Assembly (NCBI GenBank): GCA_028680875.1
Contig: JAQUJQ010000119.1
Location: forward strand, 1 to 5,383
Source of the DNA: Eubacteriales bacterium
Lineage (GTDB): Bacteria; Bacillota; Clostridia; Peptostreptococcales; Anaerovoracaceae
Direction of reading: 5' to 3'
Length of the DNA: 5,383 bases
Position numbers and translations under genes: made by a program. The notes below the pieces were generated by a model. It searched no databases, had not been told where the DNA came from, and saw nothing but the letters and a program-made list of their open reading frames with translations. This document shows positions 1 to 5,383 of this stretch, piece by piece (positions within the stretch are counted from its first letter, which is position 1; each line of letters begins with the position of its first letter).

Positions 1-1
1 A

Positions 2-1069
2 TGGGATACAATGGATTTATCAGCCAATCATAAAGGACCATATTTTGCTGTCACAAATCCGCAGACAGGAGAACAATTTTTCCCACCCAAAGGGCGCTAT
101 TGGGTATTTAATGAGCCTGAAGTTGTGTCGCGTATTGCAGATGGTCGTATAATTTTTGGGAAAAGCGGAAATGCAAGGCCGGTTCAAAAAGTATTACTAA
201 AAGACAGAAAATCTACAAAACGCAAAGCCGAATCATGGTGGGACAATCATGGTATGAATGAAGATGCAACTGCTGAATTGACCTCACTCTTTGGTGTTGC
301 AAAGATCTTTAGTCATCCCAAACCTTCAAAACTACTTAAAAATATATGCTCCATTGTTTTAGAAAAAAATGATATAGTTTTGGACTTCTTTTCTGGTTCT
401 GGCACTACAGCCGATGCCGTTATGCAGCTTAATGCAGAAATTACGTCCATAAATGCTCGCTTCATTATGGTCCAACTGCCAGAGGATTTAATTGAAAGTT
501 TAGCTAGCGCTGATAATAATGCAAAAGCTGCTATCCAAGCAGCAATTAACTTTTTACAGTTAGAAAAGAAACCTTTGTTGCTTACCGAAATCGGCAAAGA
601 GCGTATCCGTCGGGCCGGTAAAAAAATATTGGACGAACATCCCGAAGCTGCAGGCCAACTTGACATCGGCTTCCGTGTTCTGAAGATAGATACAACCAAC
701 ATGCAGGACGTGTACTACAGTCCGGCCGAGTATAAGCAGGATGAGATTGTCCTGTTTGCTGACAACATCAAGCCCGACCGTACCTCGGAAGACTTGCTCT
801 TCCAGGTGATGCTGGATTTGGGTGTACTGCTGTCCAGCAAAATTGAAGAAACAACCATCGGCGGTAAAGTGGTATTCAATGTAGCTGATGGTTATCTGCT
901 GGCCTGCTTTGACAGCGATGTCACCAGCGAGGTCATTACTGAAGTTGCCCAAAAGCAACCATATTATGCCGTGTTCCGTGACAGTTCCATAGCCAGCGAC
1001 AGTGTCGCCACCAACTTTGAGCAGATTTTCGCAACTTACAGTCCAACGACGGTAAGGAAGGTGCTGTAA
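2..1069 (+). CDS. mod: Type III R-M modification methyltransferase Mod, C-terminal part (5' end off window)
   Basis: This is the modification and specificity subunit of a Type III R-M system, which methylates adenine at the N6 position using AdoMet and also provides target recognition for the Mod-Res complex. The frame is open to the left edge (codons for Trp-Asp-Thr precede the first Met at base 11), so that Met is internal and the true start lies upstream. Numbering from it, the fragment shows the PPKGRYW stretch (25-31), the AESWWDNHG segment (73-81), the HPKPSKLLKN segment (102-111) and the AdoMet-binding motif I, FSGSGTT (127-133). The EIGKERIRRAGKK stretch (193-205) and the C-terminal block with DVYYSPAE, DLLFQVMLDLGVLLSSKIEE and YYAVFRDSS are typical of Mod proteins. 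In the beta-class order DPPY comes before motif I, so the catalytic DPPY should be off-window. The stop is 2 bases before the next gene. G+C rises from about 39% (1-600) to about 50% (601-1069). Confidence 0.95.
   Translation, partial: WDTMDLSANHKGPYFAVTNPQTGEQFFPPKGRYWVFNEPEVVSRIADGRIIFGKSGNARPVQKVLLKDRKSTKRKAESWWDNHGMNEDATAELTSLFGVAKIFSHPKPSKLLKNICSIVLEKNDIVLDFFSGSGTTADAVMQLNAEITSINARFIMVQLPEDLIESLASADNNAKAAIQAAINFLQLEKKPLLLTEIGKERIRRAGKKILDEHPEAAGQLDIGFRVLKIDTTNMQDVYYSPAEYKQDEIVLFADNIKPDRTSEDLLFQVMLDLGVLLSSKIEETTIGGKVVFNVADGYLLACFDSDVTSEVITEVAQKQPYYAVFRDSSIASDSVATNFEQIFATYSPTTVRKVL
1054..1063 (+). promoter_or_regulatory. Ribosome binding site for the middle gene, inside the mod 3' end
   Basis: The purine-rich AAGGAAGGTG lies within the last codons of mod and ends 8 bases before the ATG at 1072. 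It supports that start and, with only 2 bases between the mod stop and the ATG, suggests translational coupling. Confidence 0.7.
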
Positions 1070-1071
1070 AA

Positions 1072-1785
1072 ATGAATAAAAAAGTAGGCATAGAGGACGA
1101 TTGGCTTTTAGTTGAAACGAAAGACCTAATGAGGAATTTACCAAACTACTTTGACTTTACAGGCGATATTGATAACAGTTCATACTTGAATTGGCGATTT
1201 GATTCTTTCATTAATTTAGAAAATCAGTTTTACAACATAGGAAAAGCATATTTTGAAACTTCCTTAGCGTTAATAGATCTTTGCCTAAGTGATAACAGAG
1301 ATAAAAAGGCAGATATATGGATTTTTCCTATAATGTTCAATGTAGTACATGGCATTGAAGTATATCTGAAAGGATTTAACTCTCAATTGAAAATTCTTAA
1401 TAAACTTGAGAATGAGGAACACGAAAAAACAAAAATTGAAGGTAAACACGATATCAAGCAATTATGCCAAGTTGCCATTGGTCAGATAAAAGCAGGCAAT
1501 AGGAATGATATCCTTGATGAATTTTTATTTTTGCAGAAGTTCATTGATATCTTATATGACAACACAAACGACATGACTTTTGCCAGATACCCAATTACAG
1601 CAAAAGGCGCAAGACACTTTTATGTTGAACAAAAAGATAATATTACGATAGATCTAAATATTTTTAAGGTTTGGGTTAAGCGAGTTTATCATATTCTTGA
1701 CTCTTTTACAGGTTTTGTTGATTACCAAATAGATGAAATAAGTAATTGGCTTTATGAAATGCAACTAGAGTACGGGAATTATTAA
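1072..1785 (+). CDS. Uncharacterised HEPN-like protein encoded between mod and res
   Basis: I do not recognise a named family for this 237-residue protein. It looks soluble, with no signal peptide or clear membrane segment, and is rich in Asn, Asp, Ile and Lys. A largely helical protein is likely. The segment HGIEVYLKGF (93-102), then KHDIKQLC (125-132), then ARYP (171-174), has the order seen in many HEPN-like helical proteins (a helix with His/Glu and LK, a later HDL-type turn, then an RYP motif). This is pattern recognition, not a search result. The canonical RNase motif of active HEPN toxins (R-x4-6-H) is absent; only R181-H182 and R204-x2-H207 come near. The protein could therefore be a non-catalytic or differently built member, or unrelated. 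The ATG at 1072 is supported by a good ribosome binding site. The gene is co-transcribed with mod and res, so a role linked to the R-M complex (accessory subunit, regulator or back-up effector) is an inference. G+C is about 32%, the lowest in the window. Confidence 0.85.
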   Translation: MNKKVGIEDDWLLVETKDLMRNLPNYFDFTGDIDNSSYLNWRFDSFINLENQFYNIGKAYFETSLALIDLCLSDNRDKKADIWIFPIMFNVVHGIEVYLKGFNSQLKILNKLENEEHEKTKIEGKHDIKQLCQVAIGQIKAGNRNDILDEFLFLQKFIDILYDNTNDMTFARYPITAKGARHFYVEQKDNITIDLNIFKVWVKRVYHILDSFTGFVDYQIDEISNWLYEMQLEYGNY

Positions 1786-1790
1786 AGGGG
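1784..1790 (+). promoter_or_regulatory. Ribosome binding site for res, overlapping the stop of the middle gene
   Basis: AAAGGGG begins inside the TAA stop of the preceding gene and ends 8 bases before the res ATG at 1799. It fixes the res start and suggests that ribosomes finishing the middle gene can reinitiate on res. Confidence 0.65.
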
Positions 1791-1798
1791 CTATATAA

Positions 1799-4700
1799 AT
1801 GAAATTTAAATTTAAATTTAAAATACAACCTTACCAAACTGATGCTGTAAATAGTATCCTGAATATCTTTGTCGGACAGCCTTTTACCGAACGGATAAGC
1901 TATGTGCGAGATTTGGGTATTGTGAAAAAACCGCAGCATACCCAGGGCACGATATTTGCAGCGCAGGAGCCTGCGGAAGATGAGATGGCACTTGGTTTCG
2001 AAAATGCCCGCCTGTCTTTAAGCACAGAACAACTGCTGCAAAACATTCGTAATATGCAAGCGCTCAACAATATCAAGCAGTCGGACAGTCTGGTCGGCCA
2101 TTTGGGTGCCTGTAGTCTGGATGTGGAGATGGAGACGGGTACCGGCAAAACTTATGTATACATAAAGACCATCTTTGAGATGAACAAGCAATACGGTTGG
2201 AGCAAATTCATCGTGGTGGTTCCGTCTATCGCCATTCGTGAAGGTGTCAAAAAGTCCTTTGAAATCACCCAGGAGCACTTCATGGAGCATTACGGCAAAA
2301 AGACCAGGTTTTTCATTTACAACAGCAAAAACCTGTCCGAGCTGGATAATTTCAGTTCCAGTGCCGGAATCAACGTCATGATTATCAATATCCAGGCGTT
2401 GAATACTTCCATGAAAGAAAATGCCAGGAGCAAGGAATCCCGCCGCATTTATGAGAAACTGGATGATTTCGGCAGCCGTCGGCCGATTGATGTCATTAAA
2501 GCCAACCGTCCCATTCTGATTCTGGACGAGCCGCAAAAAATGGGCGGAGACAAAACCCAGGAAGCTTTAGCAAAATTCAATCCTTTGTTTTGCTTGAATT
2601 ACTCTGCCACCCACGCTCAGCATCATAACCTGGTTTATGTTATGGATGCAGTGGATGCCTATAATAAGCGGCTGGTCAAAAAGATTGAAGTCAAAGGGTT
2701 TGAAGTGAAGAATTTGCGAGGTACGGATAAATATTTATTCCTGGAAAATATCTTGATATCGCCTAAAAAGCCTCCCATGGCCAAAATCGAACTGGAAATT
2801 AAATATCAAAAATCCATAAACCGTGAACCCCGCATTCTTGGAGTGGATGATGACCTTTACTCCATTTCCAACAATATGGAACAGTACAAAGGTTATCATA
2901 TTAGCGATATAGACCCCATATGCGGTACGGTAACCTTTACTAACGGCGACGTATTATCCCGTGGTGAAGTCGTTGGTGATGTTTCCGAAAAGGATATGCG
3001 TCGCATTCAAATCCGGGAGACGATCATCTCCCATTTTGAAAAAGAACAGCATCTGTTTGAATTGGGCATTAAGACCCTTTCTTTGTACTTCATCGATGAA
3101 GTAGCCAAGTATAGGGTTTATAATGACGCAGGTGAAGAGGTTAATTCCGAATACGGTGCTATGTTTGAACAGGAGTATATCAACGTACTCAACGATTACA
3201 TTACTTTAGAAGATACACCCTATAGCAGCTACTTGAAAAGTATTGAGCCACACGCAACCCATGCGGGCTATTTCAGCATCGACAAAAAGGGTCACAAGGT
3301 AGACAGCGCCACCAAGCGAGGCAGCGAAGAGAGTGATGATATTTCTGCCTATGACTTGATCCTCAAAAACAAGGAACGATTGCTCAGCTTTGAGGAACCG
3401 GTGCGTTTTATTTTCTCACATTCCGCTTTGCGGGAAGGCTGGGACAACCCTAATGTATTTCAAATCTGTACGTTAAAACATGGCGGCATCAGCCCTACCC
3501 AAAAGCGCCAGGAAGTCGGTCGCGGTCTTCGTCTTTGCGTAAATCAAAATGGTGACAGGATTGATTCCGAACGAATTGGTAACGATGTTCATTCCATCAA
3601 TATGCTTACCGTTATTGCCAGCGAGGGATATAAAAACTTTGTAGCTGATTTACAAACCGGCATCAAAGCCGCCTTATATGATCGTCCATCCAAGGCAACG
3701 CAGGAATACTTTACGGGTAAGACCATTATGGTCGGAGAGCAGCCGGTGGTGCTGGATGCCAAGCAGGCCAAAGATATTTATCGGTATCTGCTTAAAAACG
3801 ATTATATTGATGACAACGATAACGTAACCGAAGCTTATCGAACCGATTTGGAAAACAATTGTCTGGCGCATCTCCCTGAAGCGCTGACGTCTCTTGGTGA
3901 AGGTGTTCATACATTAGTTCAGAGCGTCTTTGATGAGAGTGTTCTGGATGCAATGATCGAAAATGGCAATACCACCAAGATTAAAGAAAACGCTCTTAAT
4001 GATAATTTTTACAAGCAGGAATTTCAGACACTATGGGGTTATATCAACCATCAGTATGCATACACCGTTGAGTTCGATAGTGAGGAGTTAATTAAAAAGG
4101 CCATAAAGCATATTAACGAAAAAATGTTTGTTACCCAGCTTCAATATGCGGTAGCCACCGGTCAGCAAACTACAGACCTGGATGCGTATGCAATTGCTCG
4201 TGGGGACAGCTTCGTTTGTGAAGCTGCCAGAACAGAAACCTTGCGGCATGCGGAAATGAGCCAAATCAAATACGACATTGTAGGGAAGATTGCCGATGGA
4301 ACCACCCTGACCCGCCGTACTGTTGCAACTATTTTAGCAGGTATTGAAAAGCCGAGATTTGGCATGTTCAGAGACAACCCGGAAGAGTTTATTACCAAAG
4401 CGATACGGCTAATCAAGGAGCAAAAGGCCACCATGATCGTTGAGCACATTTCCTATGATCAAATTGAAAAGCAATACGACAGCAGCATTTTTACTCCGAA
4501 AAAGGTTCTGGGTGATTTTACTAAAGCATTTCGAGCCAAGAAACATATTCAGGATTATGTATTTACTGATGGCACCGCTGAAAAGAGCGTTGAGCGCCGT
4601 TTTGCTGAAAATATGGACCGAGCCAACGAGGTTTGCGTATATGCCAAACTACCGAAAGGCTTCTCCATTCCGACTCCGGTTGGTAATTACTCGCCGGACT

Positions 4701-4909
4701 GGGCAATTGCTTTTAATGAAGGCACTGTGAAGCATATTTATTTCATTGCCGAAACCAAAGGCACCATGGAAACACTGCAAACTCGCCCAATTGAAAGAGC
4801 TAAAATAGATTGTGCAAAACGGCTATTTAACCATTTATCAACCAGCAAGGTCAAATACCATGATGTTGACAGTTACCAGACCCTGCTCAATATTATGGGG
4901 AAAATTTAA
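1799..4909 (+). CDS. res: Type III R-M restriction subunit Res (SF2 helicase-nuclease)
   Basis: Res is the motor and nuclease subunit of the Type III enzyme. Bound to a Mod dimer at unmethylated sites, it hydrolyses ATP, moves along DNA and cuts after meeting a second complex. The 1036-residue frame is complete, slightly longer than the roughly 970 residues of EcoP15I Res. Domains in order: a Q-tip-like IQPYQTDAV (9-17); Walker A METGTGKT (111-118); motif Ia IVVVPSIAIREG (138-149); motif II ILDEPQ (241-246), the DEPQ form usual in Res; motif III YSATH (268-272); motif V REGWDNPNVF (545-554); motif VI QEVGRGLRL (571-579). The C-terminal nuclease shows SPDW with P966-D967 and AETKG with E985 and K987, the expected PD-(D/E)XK residues. 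No key residue is missing, so I infer an active enzyme. The ATG at 1799 is preferred because of its ribosome binding site and because MKFKFKFKIQPYQ matches the usual Res N-terminus. It lies 13 bases after the middle gene. Confidence 0.97.
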   Translation: MKFKFKFKIQPYQTDAVNSILNIFVGQPFTERISYVRDLGIVKKPQHTQGTIFAAQEPAEDEMALGFENARLSLSTEQLLQNIRNMQALNNIKQSDSLVGHLGACSLDVEMETGTGKTYVYIKTIFEMNKQYGWSKFIVVVPSIAIREGVKKSFEITQEHFMEHYGKKTRFFIYNSKNLSELDNFSSSAGINVMIINIQALNTSMKENARSKESRRIYEKLDDFGSRRPIDVIKANRPILILDEPQKMGGDKTQEALAKFNPLFCLNYSATHAQHHNLVYVMDAVDAYNKRLVKKIEVKGFEVKNLRGTDKYLFLENILISPKKPPMAKIELEIKYQKSINREPRILGVDDDLYSISNNMEQYKGYHISDIDPICGTVTFTNGDVLSRGEVVGDVSEKDMRRIQIRETIISHFEKEQHLFELGIKTLSLYFIDEVAKYRVYNDAGEEVNSEYGAMFEQEYINVLNDYITLEDTPYSSYLKSIEPHATHAGYFSIDKKGHKVDSATKRGSEESDDISAYDLILKNKERLLSFEEPVRFIFSHSALREGWDNPNVFQICTLKHGGISPTQKRQEVGRGLRLCVNQNGDRIDSERIGNDVHSINMLTVIASEGYKNFVADLQTGIKAALYDRPSKATQEYFTGKTIMVGEQPVVLDAKQAKDIYRYLLKNDYIDDNDNVTEAYRTDLENNCLAHLPEALTSLGEGVHTLVQSVFDESVLDAMIENGNTTKIKENALNDNFYKQEFQTLWGYINHQYAYTVEFDSEELIKKAIKHINEKMFVTQLQYAVATGQQTTDLDAYAIARGDSFVCEAARTETLRHAEMSQIKYDIVGKIADGTTLTRRTVATILAGIEKPRFGMFRDNPEEFITKAIRLIKEQKATMIVEHISYDQIEKQYDSSIFTPKKVLGDFTKAFRAKKHIQDYVFTDGTAEKSVERRFAENMDRANEVCVYAKLPKGFSIPTPVGNYSPDWAIAFNEGTVKHIYFIAETKGTMETLQTRPIERAKIDCAKRLFNHLSTSKVKYHDVDSYQTLLNIMGKI
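1802..1822 (+). repeat. Hexamer repeat (AAATTT)x3 plus AAA at the start of res
   Basis: Codons 2-8 of res alternate AAA and TTT, giving alternating Lys and Phe. The unit is 6 bases, so gain or loss of a unit keeps the frame. An LKFK-type basic start is common in Res proteins, so this may be only an expanded version of the normal N-terminus. The stretch is also fully AT, which keeps the initiation region free of strong RNA structure. Confidence 0.7.
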
Positions 4910-4953
4910 AAAATCCGCCTGCATCAATAGGATATTATTTCTATGGTGCAGGC
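4908..4953 (-). terminator. Hairpin with T-tract on the minus strand, just after res
   Basis: GCCTGCA (4917-4923) pairs perfectly with TGCAGGC (4947-4953). The stem continues inward through about six more pairs (one G-U, one bulged A) to a loop near 4931-4940. On the + strand no T-run follows. On the minus strand the stem is followed by GGATTTTTT (complement of the six A at 4908-4913), so the intrinsic terminator reads in the direction opposite to all genes here. It may still stabilise or weakly end the res transcript. Confidence 0.45.
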
Positions 4954-4970
4954 ACAATAGTTTATCAGCC

Positions 4971-4988
4971 TATAATGTTTCGTAAACA
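4971..4988 (+). promoter_or_regulatory. Possible -10 box with overlapping dyad upstream of ydbC
   Basis: A perfect TATAAT lies at 4971-4976, about 140 bases before the ydbC start. No good -35 hexamer is visible 16-18 bases upstream, and there is no TGn extension, so the promoter call is weak. The last base of TATAAT starts a dyad, TGTTT-CGT-AAACA (4976-4988), which could be an operator overlapping the promoter. It resembles a CcpA cre site but is one base short of the usual spacing. Both elements could be chance in AT-rich DNA. Confidence 0.25.
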
Positions 4989-5103
4989 CATTCTAAAAAT
5001 GGTGAGAAAGAGATTCAAAAAGAAAATGCTCAGGGAGAAACGACTTTTTTATTCCTAGACTAGACAAGAAAGTAGCAATGCAATGTGAAAAAACAAATCG
5101 TTT

Positions 5104-5109
5104 AAGGAG
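5104..5109 (+). promoter_or_regulatory. Ribosome binding site for ydbC
   Basis: AAGGAG, a near-perfect Shine-Dalgarno core, lies 6 bases before the ATG at 5116 and confirms that start. Confidence 0.8.
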
Positions 5110-5115
5110 TTTATT

Positions 5116-5355
5116 ATGGCGGATTTAAAATATGAGATAACCAAAACGCTGGGCGTTCTCTCCGAGGGCTCCAAGGGCTGGCAGAAGGAAATAAATCTGG
5201 TGAGTTGGAACGAGCGCAAGCCGAAGATAGACATCCGCGACTGGGGACCGGAGCATGAAAAAATGGGTAAGGGGATTACCTTGAATAACGAGGAATGGAA
5301 TAAGTTGAAAGAGCTTCTGGAGGGTATTGATCTGGAGGCATTAGAGATAGAATAA
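5116..5355 (+). CDS. ydbC: YdbC-family PC4-like ssDNA-binding protein
   Basis: This complete 79-residue protein matches my recollection of the bacterial YdbC family, related to the eukaryotic transcription coactivator PC4/p15. Family members form small dimers with a four-stranded sheet and a C-terminal helix and bind single-stranded DNA; the cellular role in bacteria is not settled. Recognisable blocks are LGVLSEGSKGWQKEINLVSW (12-31), KIDIRDWGPEHEKMGKGITL (37-56) and a predicted helix over about 57-70 (NNEEWNKLKELLEG). Conserved aromatic and basic positions include W22, K24, W31, R41, W43 and K49. Length is typical and nothing is missing. The gene lies 206 bases after res, with its own ribosome binding site and probably its own promoter, so it is more likely flanking chromosome than part of the R-M operon. 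Its G+C of about 50% contrasts with the AT-rich middle gene. Confidence 0.88.
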   Translation: MADLKYEITKTLGVLSEGSKGWQKEINLVSWNERKPKIDIRDWGPEHEKMGKGITLNNEEWNKLKELLEGIDLEALEIE

Positions 5356-5383
5356 GCGTTTAGCCAGTGCTTTTGCTTAAAGG

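Noticed and set aside
1..3. ATG at the first base as a gene start
   Set aside because: It is out of frame with Mod. The Mod frame (base 2 onward) is open to the edge and lacks its conserved N-terminal half.
363..626. Two A7 runs in mod (363-369 and 620-626) as possible phase-variation tracts
   Set aside because: Seven A is short and common in AT-rich genes. Known phase-variable mod genes use longer tracts or many-unit repeats, and the frame is intact here.
560..1144. A 194-codon minus-strand ORF across the mod 3' end, and similar minus-strand ORFs within res
   Set aside because: They lie antisense to clearly conserved coding sequence, lack recognisable motifs and are best explained as shadow frames.
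4440..4730. A 96-codon + strand ORF inside res
   Set aside because: It overlaps the conserved PD-(D/E)XK nuclease coding region in another frame, has no family resemblance and is a shadow of res.
5017..5049. AAAAAG and CTTTTT arms as a hairpin upstream of ydbC
   Set aside because: The stem is almost all A-T with a 21-base loop, too weak for a terminator or riboswitch.
4975..5058. Short, very basic 27-codon ORF between res and ydbC (M-F-R-K start, Lys/Arg-rich)
   Set aside because: No Shine-Dalgarno site precedes either ATG (4975 or 4999), the Lys/Arg richness follows from A-rich DNA, and I recognise no family. The same frame is open further upstream, but without a start.
5352..5383. TAAGC / GCTTA inverted repeat after ydbC as a terminator
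   Set aside because: Only five pairs around a long loop and no T-run before the window ends. The true terminator, if any, lies beyond the edge.

Overview
The window holds the 3' part of a Type III restriction-modification (R-M) operon and one flanking gene, all on the + strand. In order: the C-terminal part of the Mod DNA methyltransferase (N-terminus lies off the left edge), a 237-residue protein I cannot name that has HEPN-like sequence features, a full-length Res helicase/endonuclease, a 206-base intergenic stretch, and a small YdbC-family (PC4-like) single-stranded-nucleic-acid-binding protein.

The first three genes are almost certainly one transcript. The gaps are 2 and 13 bases, and each downstream gene has a Shine-Dalgarno site overlapping the end of the gene before it. 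Mod supplies sequence recognition, AdoMet binding and adenine methylation. Res supplies the SF2 ATPase motor and a C-terminal PD-(D/E)XK nuclease. All Res signature motifs that I looked for are present and the frame is intact, so the system looks functional as far as the window shows. The mod start, its DPPY motif and the operon promoter are outside the window.

The least ordinary part is the middle gene. It is much more AT-rich (about 32% G+C by hand count) than Res (43-52% in sampled rows), the 3' end of mod (about 50%) or the ydbC gene (about 50%). It sits exactly between two genes whose products form one complex, which makes it a candidate accessory or back-up defence component. The visible 5' part of mod is also AT-rich (about 39%) and changes sharply near base 590, which suggests a mosaic gene.

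The organism is probably a member of the Bacillota. The reasons are strong AAGGAG/AAGG-type ribosome binding sites and the YdbC protein, a family common in that phylum. A background near 45-50% G+C would fit a mid-GC clostridial or negativicute lineage, but the genus cannot be read from this sequence. Bases 4910-5115 hold a hairpin that reads as a terminator on the minus strand and a possible promoter with an overlapping dyad for ydbC. The last 28 bases hold nothing I can support.
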